Part shown: piece by piece, positions 17,812 through 25,252 of the stretch
How the letters are laid out: each line of letters starts with the position of its first letter
Position numbering within the stretch: position 1 is the first letter of the stretch
Assembly (NCBI GenBank): GCA_016935915.1
Contig: JAFGQB010000200.1
Coordinates: 1-44,037 of the forward strand
Source of the DNA: Spirochaetota bacterium
GTDB taxonomy: Bacteria; Spirochaetota; GWE2-31-10; JAFGQB01
Reading direction: 5' to 3'
Length of the DNA stretch: 44,037 nucleotides
Made by a program: the position numbers and the translations under genes
Notes under the pieces: model-generated
What the model was told of the DNA's origin: nothing
The model's input: only the letters and a program-made list of their open reading frames with translations
Databases searched by the model: none

Positions 17812-18873
17812 TTAATAATTTTTTATTATTTCTTTAGTTCTATCAGGAATTTCAATGATATCCTTATCAAGATTGATCAAACCCTTGGGCTTTATAAAAC
17901 CAACAATAAATTTATTAGGATTATGTATCTGAACATATTTTCCGTTTGCTCTTATATTATATAAAGAATAAACCGGACGATGACCTCCAAAATATAAATA
18001 GTTTTCTATATTATTATTGGGAAAATAGTATTTAAGCATTTTTTCGACGCTGTCCTTTTCAGCCGCATCATTATCAGTCCATGTTAAATTGATAATTAAT
18101 TCAGGATTATTTTTGTATTCTATTATTTCTTCTTTTGTGTAAAATTTTAAAGGCTCGCAATGAGAAACAATAAAATTATTTCCCATTGCTAATAACGGCA
18201 GACTTTTTTCAAAGAATGAATATTTTATCAAAAAGTCTATCCCGTAGAATTTTTCAACAAATCGTAAAACCATTGGTCCTTCCAATGCAAATTTTCTGAA
18301 TGAATAATTTCCGTCAGTATTTTCATTTAATATGTTTTCATGATTACCTTTTAAAAAATGAAAATTGTCAGGAAAAGAATTTTTTAATTCCATAACTATT
18401 TCCATGACTCCGAAGCTTTCCCGCATTTCCTCATCCATATGTGAATGCTTTTCAAAGTCGCTTTTATATTCCTCCAATGCAATCTGCCACCTTTTAACTG
18501 CTCTGGATTCTGCATGAAAACCATCACCGACACATACTATCTGCATGTTATTATCTGAGAGCTCTTCCAATATTGTTTTATTATTAACTTTATAAAACAT
18601 GATATTGATCAAAAAATCGATTCTAGCGTGAATATCCGGGATAATAATTGTTGATATGTCTTTTTTCAATTGTATAAAACCGCCTGGAATGTTTGAGTTG
18701 CTGTAGGGTCTTATTTCAGAATTTTCATGTTCTAAAGTGTATATTATTTTATCAAGAAGATTTGAATAATCTTGAATTTTCGGTAAATTTTTCCTTTTAT
18801 ATATTTGAATTAATTTTTTCTTTAAATAAGTAACCTTATCTGTCTCATAGTTATTTAATTCAATATTTTTCAT
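17812..18873 (-). CDS. PPP/calcineurin-like metallophosphatase
   Basis: A 353-aa metallophosphoesterase. Metal-site motifs in order are PDIHAR (79-84, D-x-H), VGDGFH (115-120), KGNHEN (175-180), SHCEP (237-241) and GGHRP (296-300). This order matches the PPP phosphoprotein phosphatase and calcineurin-like superfamily, although the canonical GDxxDRG is reduced to GDGFHAE. The gene lies in the same operon as the Ser/Thr kinase, 12 bp upstream of it and 20 bp downstream of the 176-aa gene. This placement makes a phosphoprotein phosphatase that reverses the kinase a reasonable inference. A diadenosine-tetraphosphatase-like or other phosphoesterase role is the main alternative. Confidence 0.85.
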   Translation of the reverse strand: MKNIELNNYETDKVTYLKKKLIQIYKRKNLPKIQDYSNLLDKIIYTLEHENSEIRPYSNSNIPGGFIQLKKDISTIIIPDIHARIDFLINIMFYKVNNKTILEELSDNNMQIVCVGDGFHAESRAVKRWQIALEEYKSDFEKHSHMDEEMRESFGVMEIVMELKNSFPDNFHFLKGNHENILNENTDGNYSFRKFALEGPMVLRFVEKFYGIDFLIKYSFFEKSLPLLAMGNNFIVSHCEPLKFYTKEEIIEYKNNPELIINLTWTDNDAAEKDSVEKMLKYYFPNNNIENYLYFGGHRPVYSLYNIRANGKYVQIHNPNKFIVGFIKPKGLINLDKDIIEIPDRTKEIIKNY

Positions 18874-18893
18874 TTAATACTCTTAATTGATTT

Positions 18894-19424
18894 TTAATCA
18901 CCGACTATAGTTTTATTCACTTCGACAAAATCATCAATAATTACAGTTGCAGCTTTAGTAATATTTTTTTCCTGTTCTGTTGCAGATAATTCTTCTTCAC
19001 AGATGCTGATTTTATAAACCGCAGAGGTTCTTTTAACAGGACCAACTTTAAATTCGATAATATCGTCAATATCTATATTTGATTCAAGCTCGCTTAAATC
19101 ATTTGTCGCAAGTTCAGGCACATCCTGTCGTAAACCTATACTTGCATATGATACTTTTCTAACATTATCAACTATAGGTCCTAAATTAATTAATGAACCC
19201 GAATAGGTTAAAATCAAAGCACCTTTTGGATCATCCTTTTCAAAAGAGTTTATCTCTATCATTTTCATATTAGATATTTCCTGTTCAAAGATTCTTTCTT
19301 TTTCAAGCCAGCCTTCTGAAATTTTTTCTAAAGATTCTTCATTATCAGGCATACCAGACCTTTTTGTGATTTCCTTAATATGATCTTTAATATAATCCGG
19401 TATTTTATCAAAAAATTCTCCCAT
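18894..19424 (-). CDS. Conserved hypothetical protein heading the kinase/phosphatase operon
   Basis: A 176-aa soluble protein starting MGEFFDKIPDYIKDHIKEIT. It has a helical, acidic N-terminal third (EESLEKISEGWLEKERIFEQ) and a beta-rich second part with DPKGALILTYSGSLINLGP and the late EFKVGPVKRTSAVYKISIC. No catalytic motif is apparent. The pattern reminds me of an uncharacterised protein in spirochaete genomes, often of this size, but I cannot name a family. AGGAGG four bases before ACATG gives a very strong ribosome binding site, so it is the likely first gene of the five-gene operon and probably well translated. Its role in phospho-signalling is inferred only from position. Confidence 0.75.
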   Translation of the reverse strand: MGEFFDKIPDYIKDHIKEITKRSGMPDNEESLEKISEGWLEKERIFEQEISNMKMIEINSFEKDDPKGALILTYSGSLINLGPIVDNVRKVSYASIGLRQDVPELATNDLSELESNIDIDDIIEFKVGPVKRTSAVYKISICEEELSATEQEKNITKAATVIIDDFVEVNKTIVGD

Positions 19425-19770
19425 GTAACTCCTCCTAATTAAATAAAAATTTAATAAAAATTATTTTTTCTTTGTGATCCTAAAGACAAAATAAAGAAAT
19501 GCAAAAAAAAACGGATATTAATTGACAATTAATTCCCTTGAAAAAAAACTTTAATATTAGTTAATGAAGAACATTAACTAAAAATATTAAATAAATCTCC
19601 TTTAAAAAATACTTTAATAAATTATTCTATTGTAAGAATATCTTTAAAATTAAAGTCATATACTTACAATTTGTACAATTGCCAGTATAATTTATTATTT
19701 AAAATTATTTTAATTCTTTTAATTTAATTTTACAATAAAATTTTAAATTTTTGAAATTTTATGTTGATTT
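19425..19770. other. 346-bp intergenic region upstream of the kinase operon
   Basis: AT-rich DNA with no credible gene. It must hold the promoter of the kinase operon and the 3' end of the HD-domain transcript. The only strong structure is the 10-bp inverted repeat at 19557-19581. I could not choose a convincing -35/-10 pair on the minus strand. Confidence 0.5.
19557..19581. repeat. Perfect 10-bp inverted repeat
   Basis: TTAGTTAATG, a 5-base spacer AAGAA and CATTAACTAA form an exact inverted repeat. On the minus strand it is followed after about 8 bases by a run of T (complement of 19541-19548), so it could end the HD-domain transcript about 190 bp past that gene's stop; alternatively it is an operator of the downstream kinase operon. 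Confidence 0.45.
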
Positions 19771-20679
19771 TTAAAAATTTATATAGCTGAATATACCTCT
19801 TCTCAGTTTTTTCCTGAAATTTGTGGTGTTATCAGCAAGGATTTTTCTTGCATATTCTATATTTTTATTGATTTCCGAAATATATAGATTTTTTTGAATG
19901 CCGTATCTTCTTTTAAAATGATAAATAGAATACATATATGCATCATCAAAGACCTTGATTAATCTTATTTTTATTTTTTCATAAAAAATTATAGTATTTT
20001 TAATTATATCAAATTCTGTTTTATAACCGGGTATTCCGGCTTCCTTAAATTCATAATATAAAAATAACAATCTTTCAAGATACTCCCTGTCTGCCATCTG
20101 TCCTATAATATCCGCTGTTCCTAAAAACGAATAAGCAAGCTTTTCTTCTTCTAATTCTAAATGATTTTTGTTCTTTTCATTTTCAATATCCGTTGATTGT
20201 ATGATCCTGGCTATGATTTTTACATCTTCTGATTTTATATTGAATTTTTTATATTCTTTTTCTAAAAAACTTATGCTTCTCAAAACATGCTTATCAGTAT
20301 ATTTTGCACCAGTGCCAGTATTATCCCAAATTTCCTGAATATAGCCGGTATCATGAAATAAAGCAGCTAAAAGAATATAAATGGCAAATTCTTTTGATAA
20401 TTTATTATTATTTATATAATTATAACCGTCAATCAGCCTCATGCTTGCAAGAAAGACATCAATAGTATGATTGAAATTATGATACTGAGTATTACATTCT
20501 TTATATCCGCTGAATTTCCCTTCAAATAAATTTGATATTAAATAATAAGCTTTATCAATTGTCTCAAAAGATTTTTTGTCATAATTGTCGGAAAAAAAGT
20601 TTTTTACGTTATTATATACTTCAGTTATAATTTTTGAATTAATTAACTCGGATAACTTGAAATCTTTTCTCTCTTCCAT
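19771..20679 (-). CDS. HD-domain phosphohydrolase, cyclic-nucleotide phosphodiesterase-like
   Basis: A 302-aa cytoplasmic HD-superfamily protein. The segment YHNFNHTIDV (66-75) followed by LAALFHDTGY (104-113) and a later TADIIGQ matches the HNxxH...HD...D metal site typical of class I cyclic-nucleotide phosphodiesterases and their bacterial relatives. No GAF, PAS or receiver domain is attached. Hydrolysis of a cyclic nucleotide or another phosphoester is likely; the precise substrate is not readable. It is followed upstream on the same strand by a metallo-beta-lactamase-fold gene (135 bp gap), a fold that also includes class II cyclic-nucleotide phosphodiesterases. The ATG at 20679 lacks a strong ribosome binding site. 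Confidence 0.8.
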   Translation of the reverse strand: MEERKDFKLSELINSKIITEVYNNVKNFFSDNYDKKSFETIDKAYYLISNLFEGKFSGYKECNTQYHNFNHTIDVFLASMRLIDGYNYINNNKLSKEFAIYILLAALFHDTGYIQEIWDNTGTGAKYTDKHVLRSISFLEKEYKKFNIKSEDVKIIARIIQSTDIENEKNKNHLELEEEKLAYSFLGTADIIGQMADREYLERLLFLYYEFKEAGIPGYKTEFDIIKNTIIFYEKIKIRLIKVFDDAYMYSIYHFKRRYGIQKNLYISEINKNIEYARKILADNTTNFRKKLRRGIFSYINF

Positions 20680-20814
20680 TGAATTAATCCATATTATTTA
20701 AAAAAAGAAAAAATGTTTCATTTTTTAAAAGAATAATCTATTATTTAATATTTATTATATCTCAATTTTTATACTTTTCAATTTAAATAATAAAAAATTT
20801 TTAGACTCATAAAT

Positions 20815-21666
20815 TTATAAAAATGTATAATAATAGCCTTCTTTAGTAAATCCTGCAAAGCCGTCTTTTTCAGCATTAAATTTTTTAAAGTTATCCTGAT
20901 AATGTGTTAAAAAAATTTTATTTTTTATTTCTCTTGGAAATTTTTTAAGCTCTTCATAAGATGCATGGACTCCACCTTTAAACAATTGACAGTCATGGAA
21001 AATATATTGAATGTTTTCATATTTATCAACAAGAAATTTAATTAATTCTGGATCATGTTTCGTGTCGGATGTAAATAATATTTTTTCATCAATAATTAAA
21101 CCATATGATAAAAATGCATCTTTCCATGATTTTGACGAGTCCGGGACATGATTGGTTCTAAAAAATTTCAGATTAATATTTTTAAACTCCAATTCATACA
21201 TTGTTCTCTCTGAATTTTTAATTTTTGACGGATATATTGGATTAAAAAGATCATTAAAGGTCAAATAATCACCTTTAATTATTTCATTAAAGGCGCAGCC
21301 TCCTTTTAATGAATAATCCCATAATATTTTTTCATATTCTTTTACAATTATTATATTCGGTTTTAATTTGGCTATATATCTGTTGATCAAGGCTACTTCT
21401 TCTAATCCACCGATATGATCTGCATGTGAATGAGTAATTAAATAATTTTTAATTTCCATAACTGATGAACCATAATTATTTAAAGCTAAAGGACATTTTG
21501 TACCGCAATCAACAAGCAAATGCGTATCACTTTTAATTATTAAAAAATTATTTTGAAATAATATTTTAGAAAATGCACTGCCTGTACCCAGCCAGAATAA
21601 TGATAATTCTCCGTTGTTTTTCAGTATTAATTTTTTTTTGAATTTATAAATTTTGGGGAAAAACAT
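20815..21666 (-). CDS. Metallo-beta-lactamase-fold hydrolase
   Basis: A 283-aa protein of the metallo-beta-lactamase superfamily. The zinc motif THSHADH is at 78-84, preceded by LGTGSAFS (26-33) and LLVDCG (50-55), with further ligands expected in TNHVPDS, the FTSDTKHD segment, FHDCQ and LTHYQD. The GTGSA opening and HSHADH pattern are closest to the RNase Z / cyclic-nucleotide phosphodiesterase-like branch rather than true beta-lactamases. RNase Z activity on tRNA 3' ends is possible but the extra exosite arm is not evident. AAAGGACAT precedes the ATG. The gene diverges from the Nudix gene and lies upstream of the HD-domain gene on the same strand. Confidence 0.82.
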   Translation of the reverse strand: MFFPKIYKFKKKLILKNNGELSLFWLGTGSAFSKILFQNNFLIIKSDTHLLVDCGTKCPLALNNYGSSVMEIKNYLITHSHADHIGGLEEVALINRYIAKLKPNIIIVKEYEKILWDYSLKGGCAFNEIIKGDYLTFNDLFNPIYPSKIKNSERTMYELEFKNINLKFFRTNHVPDSSKSWKDAFLSYGLIIDEKILFTSDTKHDPELIKFLVDKYENIQYIFHDCQLFKGGVHASYEELKKFPREIKNKIFLTHYQDNFKKFNAEKDGFAGFTKEGYYYTFL

Positions 21667-21755
21667 TGATATGTCCTTTTTTATAAATTATTAATTAAAT
21701 AATAATATAAATAATTTTAATAGTCTATAATAATTAATTGAATTATAATAATTTA

Positions 21756-21784
21756 TTGACATGACTTAAAATTATTATTAATAT
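21756..21784 (+). promoter_or_regulatory. Sigma70-type promoter of the Nudix gene
   Basis: TTGACA (21756-21761), a 17-bp spacer and TAATAT (21779-21784) lie about 33 bp upstream of the ATG at 21818, giving a short leader. Confidence 0.5.
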
Positions 21785-21817
21785 TTAAATTATTATACCA
21801 TCAAATGGAGTCATATT

Positions 21818-22237
21818 ATGGACAATGAAATTCAAATAGTTGGAATTGCTGCCGGTTTTTTCATAGATAAAGGGAAAATTTTTATTGCGCAAAGAAAAGC
21901 GGATGATGAGGATGGTTCTAAATGGGAATTCCCGGGTGGAAGATTACTGGATGATGAGTTATATGATGATGCTTTAAAGAGAGAATTTAAGGAAGAATTT
22001 AATATAGATATAGATGTTATACAGGAAGTAGGCGGAGCAGAATTTGAAAAAGATAATAATAAGATAGTTATTACTTTTTTTTTAGTTGAAGGAGATTTTA
22101 ATAAAATAGAATTGAAAGTTCATCAGCAGACGAAGTTTGTTTCTTTCATTGAATTGGAGAAAATGGATCTATGCAATCCTGATAGAGATTTTATCACAGT
22201 TTTTAAGGAAGAAATCAAAAAACTATTGGTAAATTGA
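21818..22237 (+). CDS. Nudix hydrolase, MutT/8-oxo-dGTPase-like
   Basis: A 139-aa single-domain Nudix protein. The Nudix box is nearly complete: GRLLDDELYDDALKREFKEE fits G-x5-E-x7-R-E-x2-E-E, preceded by KWEFPGG, a pattern typical of MutT and CTP-pyrophosphohydrolase relatives. The usual Gly near the end of the box is Asn (FNI). The late NPDRDFI segment is also MutT-like. The likely role is removal of oxidised or non-canonical nucleoside triphosphates, though Nudix substrate prediction is unreliable. TGGAGTC precedes the ATG, and a TTGACA-type promoter is visible. It converges with the HEAT-like gene with 17 bp between the stops. Confidence 0.88.
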   Translation: MDNEIQIVGIAAGFFIDKGKIFIAQRKADDEDGSKWEFPGGRLLDDELYDDALKREFKEEFNIDIDVIQEVGGAEFEKDNNKIVITFFLVEGDFNKIELKVHQQTKFVSFIELEKMDLCNPDRDFITVFKEEIKKLLVN

Positions 22238-22254
22238 TTGAAATTATTAATTAT

Positions 22255-23652
22255 TTAATTGTTTTTTATATCAGCAGTTTCATCTTTTACATTTTTAAAT
22301 TTTGTATTTAAGAGATTTTGCGCTTTTGTTCTGATATTCTGATCTGGATCTAATAATAATTCTTTTAAATAAGGTATCCCTGTTGCTAAATTAAAATAGT
22401 CAATATATTTTAATCCAATTTCTTTCAATTCTTTGTTTTCCAGACTTTCCTGTCTTTTTAATCTATAGAGAACAGCACTGCTGTTGGAATTAATATTATT
22501 GGCAAGGTTAAATTTAATACATTCCAGTATAAGCATGTCCTTATCCATATTAACAAGGATATAATTGATGGTTCTCTGGACATCTAAAGGTTTGGAAGCT
22601 GCTGTTGTCAAAAAAATACTTTTTAAAGCAGTTACATTAATTTTATCATCATAAGTGGATTGAAGATAAGGTTTTAAAAATTCATAAAAATAATCATCGC
22701 CATATTCTCCGATTTTTTCTAAAGCAGTTATTATTACGCTTTGGCTGCCGCTTCGTATTAAACTGCTGATTCTCCCTATATCTTTATGTTTAATTGACAA
22801 TAATAAGTATTTATCCAAAGCCAAATTATTTATTTCCTTAGATATGTTTTTTTTATATATATTTAATATCAAGTCTGTATAATATAAAAAATCATCTTTG
22901 TTTATTGAATTCAATGTATTGATAAGTATTTGTTCATTTGTTTCATTGAAAAAAGATATATAAATTTTTTCTTTTTCGGTTTTATTAAAAGCAGGAAGCA
23001 TTAATGATAATTCTAATTTTTCATTATCATTCATTTCATTTATAGGTTTTGTATTAATTATATCCTTTGTTATTTCTGATATTAAAAGAGGAGTTCTTTG
23101 CGCGATTAAATAAACCAATTCTCGCTTATAATTTTTATTTGATTTATTTATTTTAGATTTATAGGCATTCAATAAAATCGGGGAAATTTGATTAAAAAAA
23201 TTATCATCCAATTTTGCTATTAATTTTTCAGGAGTTTTTGCTATCAATAATAATATTGCATGACCTAGATCTGAATTTAATATTTTTGTATTTTTATCGA
23301 TCACTATATTTACTTTTTGCTGACTGGTCAATAAATTTTCCAAATGAGTTAATGCTTGTGTTTTATTATATCGTAAATAGGAACAAAAAGCATAAAATTG
23401 TCCTATAGGATCTTCATTTTTATTGATTATATTATTAATTACATTCATGTTATTTGAAGTAATAAAGTTTTGGACTTTTTCCATTGATGAACTGTCTTCA
23501 ATTAATGAAGGATCAAAGTAGATTGCATTTAATTTAAATGATAATAAATTTGAGGGAGTTCCTTTGCTGTTAATATAATACATATTCATGCCAAAGGCAA
23601 TTGAAAGCATAACAATATAAAATAATATTGAAAATTTTTTCATTAATTTCAT
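22255..23652 (-). CDS. Exported or membrane-anchored HEAT-repeat-like protein
   Basis: A 465-aa, Asn/Lys/Ile-rich helical protein. The N-terminus MKLMKKFSILFYIVMLSIAFG is an uncleaved anchor or signal peptide. The rest is a series of amphipathic helix pairs; the last repeats (ALEKIGEYGDDYFYEFLKPY, and GIPYLKELLLDPDQNIRTKA) resemble HEAT repeats. No enzymatic motif is visible, so a protein-binding scaffold in the periplasm is plausible. I place the start at 23652 because AAGGTGA lies five bases upstream; an ATG at 23688 would add 12 residues but destroy the signal-like N-terminus. It diverges from the DnaQ-WYL gene. Confidence 0.72.
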   Translation of the reverse strand: MKLMKKFSILFYIVMLSIAFGMNMYYINSKGTPSNLLSFKLNAIYFDPSLIEDSSSMEKVQNFITSNNMNVINNIINKNEDPIGQFYAFCSYLRYNKTQALTHLENLLTSQQKVNIVIDKNTKILNSDLGHAILLLIAKTPEKLIAKLDDNFFNQISPILLNAYKSKINKSNKNYKRELVYLIAQRTPLLISEITKDIINTKPINEMNDNEKLELSLMLPAFNKTEKEKIYISFFNETNEQILINTLNSINKDDFLYYTDLILNIYKKNISKEINNLALDKYLLLSIKHKDIGRISSLIRSGSQSVIITALEKIGEYGDDYFYEFLKPYLQSTYDDKINVTALKSIFLTTAASKPLDVQRTINYILVNMDKDMLILECIKFNLANNINSNSSAVLYRLKRQESLENKELKEIGLKYIDYFNLATGIPYLKELLLDPDQNIRTKAQNLLNTKFKNVKDETADIKNN

Positions 23653-23788
23653 TAATGTCACCTTGAAAAATTTTTTGTATATTATCAAAACTATTATGTA
23701 ATGTCTATAATAATTTTTAATTAAAAAACAAATTTAATCTTGATTAAAAAAAGAATAACTGCTAATTTAAAAAAAAATGGAGAAATTA

Positions 23789-24610
23789 ATGGGATTATTT
23801 TCGTTGTTTTCCCAGTCACTTGCTAATGAAAAATATGTTTTTTTTGATTTAGAAACAACTGGTCTTAATCCTCTGTTGGGGGATAAAATTGTTGAAATTG
23901 CAGTTATTAAAACTCATAAAGGAAAAGTTATTGACACATTTTCTTCAATGATTAATCCGTTGATTAAGATACCAGAAAGTGCCACAAAAATCAATAATAT
24001 TACAAATGACATGATCAAAGATTCTCCCGTTTTTGATAATAATTTTTGTTTAAAAATAATTGATTTTTTACAGGATTCTATTTTAATTGCTCATAATGCA
24101 AGTTTTGACTTAGGTTTTTTATCTATAGAACTTGGAAGAAGCGGAATTACGTTTGAAAGGTGGAAAGCTATAGATACATTAAAAATTGCAAATAAATTAT
24201 TTAATGGACAAAAAAACAAATTAGAAAATATAATGAGAAGATATAATATAATGCCTGACGGATCTTTGCATAGAGCGCTAAATGATACAGATATATTAAG
24301 AAAAATTTATTTTGAATTAATTGAAGAAACTGAAATCAGATCAATGAACATTGATGACATAATTAAAGAATTTGGATATCAGGGCAATAATATTCAAAGA
24401 TTTATTCCTGCAATAATCAGAGAAGCAATTGTTGAAAAAAAAATATTAAATGGACAATATAGAACAAGGGATAATAATTTAATAGATTTATCTGTATTGC
24501 CTGTTTCTTCTGTTTGGTTTGACGGTAAATGGTATCTCTATGGTAAGAGAATCGACAATAAGGATAATATTTTTTTATTTTGTGATAATTATTTTAATGT
24601 AACTGTTTAA
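23789..24610 (+). CDS. DnaQ-family DEDDh 3'-5' exonuclease fused to a WYL domain
   Basis: Counting from an ATG at 23777, all DEDDh residues are present: FFDLETTG (22-29, Asp24 and Glu26), AHNASFD (105-111, Asp111) and HRALNDT (165-171, His165 and Asp170), so this should be an active 3'-5' exonuclease like the epsilon subunit of DNA polymerase III. After a linker comes a ~60-residue C-terminal domain (213-272) with IREAIVEKKILNGQYRTRD, then SVLPVSSVWFDGKWYLYGKR; it contains the literal W-Y-L (252-254) of WYL domains, which bind nucleic acid or nucleotide ligands and regulate partners. I prefer the ATG at 23789 (273 aa), as GGAG precedes it by six bases. The next gene, ssb, is on the same strand, which supports a DNA repair or processing role. 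Confidence 0.85.
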   Translation: MGLFSLFSQSLANEKYVFFDLETTGLNPLLGDKIVEIAVIKTHKGKVIDTFSSMINPLIKIPESATKINNITNDMIKDSPVFDNNFCLKIIDFLQDSILIAHNASFDLGFLSIELGRSGITFERWKAIDTLKIANKLFNGQKNKLENIMRRYNIMPDGSLHRALNDTDILRKIYFELIEETEIRSMNIDDIIKEFGYQGNNIQRFIPAIIREAIVEKKILNGQYRTRDNNLIDLSVLPVSSVWFDGKWYLYGKRIDNKDNIFLFCDNYFNVTV

Positions 24611-24624
24611 AAAATAAAAAATTT

Positions 24625-24679
24625 TTGTAATTAATTATCACAATTTAGTGCTTTATATATATATAAAATATATAAGGAG
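24625..24679 (+). promoter_or_regulatory. ssb leader: conserved 19-mer plus hairpin covering the ribosome binding site
   Basis: TTGTAATTAATTATCACAA (24625-24643) is followed by CTTTATATAT (24651-24660), which can pair with ATATATAAGG (24668-24677; one G-U pair). The right arm includes most of the AAGGAG ribosome binding site of ssb. The same arrangement, with 18 of 19 bases of the first element conserved, precedes the gene at 28254. The 19-mer has imperfect dyad symmetry (TTGT...ACAA) and could be an operator; the hairpin could limit translation. Confidence 0.5.
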
Positions 24680-24685
24680 CTAAAT

Positions 24686-25054
24686 ATGGTAAATGAATTG
24701 AATCTAAGTTTAATTGAAGGAAGATTAACCAGGGATCCTGAGTTGATCTTTACGAAAAACGGCAATCAACTCTGCAAGTTTGATATTGCAGTGAATTTTA
24801 ACTGTAAAACTGATGATAAAGTTTACAGTGAAGTAAGCTTTATAACAGTTAATACATGGAGAAAAATTGCTGAAGTATGTTCCCAATATTTAAAAAAAGG
24901 ATCAAAAGTCAGGGTAAGAGGAAGAATAAAACAGGACTCATGGACCGACAATGAGGGTAAAAAGAAAAATAAGATTCATATTGAAGCATCTAATGTTGAT
25001 TTCTTAGGTTCACCGAAAAAAGAAGAACAGTCTTTTAAAGAAGTAATTGCATAA
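24686..25054 (+). CDS. ssb: Single-stranded DNA-binding protein, short form
   Basis: A 122-aa Ssb with an OB fold. It starts NELNLSLIEGRLTRDPEL and has the family's VNTWRKIAEVCSQYLKKGSKVRVRGRI core (54-81, approximate) and a closing KIHIEASNVDFLG strand. It binds single-stranded DNA in replication, recombination and repair, presumably as a tetramer. The C-terminus is very short (SPKKEEQSFKEVIA) and lacks the acidic tip ending in D-I-P-F that recruits partner proteins in typical bacterial Ssb. This may be a secondary Ssb or a lineage-specific variant. AAGGAG supports the start, and it may be controlled through the leader hairpin. A terminator follows. Confidence 0.92.
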   Translation: MVNELNLSLIEGRLTRDPELIFTKNGNQLCKFDIAVNFNCKTDDKVYSEVSFITVNTWRKIAEVCSQYLKKGSKVRVRGRIKQDSWTDNEGKKKNKIHIEASNVDFLGSPKKEEQSFKEVIA

Positions 25055-25084
25055 TCATAATGAATTATTATTTTTTAAAAAAAA

Positions 25085-25113
25085 GGGATTGCATTTTTGC
25101 ATTCCCTTTTTTT
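25085..25113 (+). terminator. Rho-independent terminator after ssb
   Basis: GGGATTGCA and TGCATTCCC pair with a single T-T mismatch around a short T loop, followed by seven T residues and preceded by a run of A. It lies 30 bp after the ssb stop. Confidence 0.8.
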
Positions 25114-25194
25114 ATATATGGGTGATAGAGAAAGTTCATAAATTATAAATATCAGAACAGTTTTATTATTAATATGTTAAAATTTATAAAACTA

Positions 25195-25224
25195 TTGACT
25201 AAATTTATATAAATTGAGTATAAA
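25195..25224 (+). promoter_or_regulatory. Sigma70-type promoter of the HDOD gene pair
   Basis: TTGACT (25195-25200), an 18-bp spacer and TATAAA (25219-25224) lie about 30 bp upstream of the first HDOD gene, directly after the ssb terminator. Confidence 0.5.
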
Positions 25225-25252
25225 TTTATTTATATACAAATAAATTTTGGAT

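Noticed and set aside
20815-21666. Beta-lactamase (antibiotic resistance) reading of the MBL-fold gene
   Set aside because: There is no signal peptide and the GTGSA/HSHADH pattern fits RNase Z-like and phosphodiesterase-like hydrolases, not secreted beta-lactamases.
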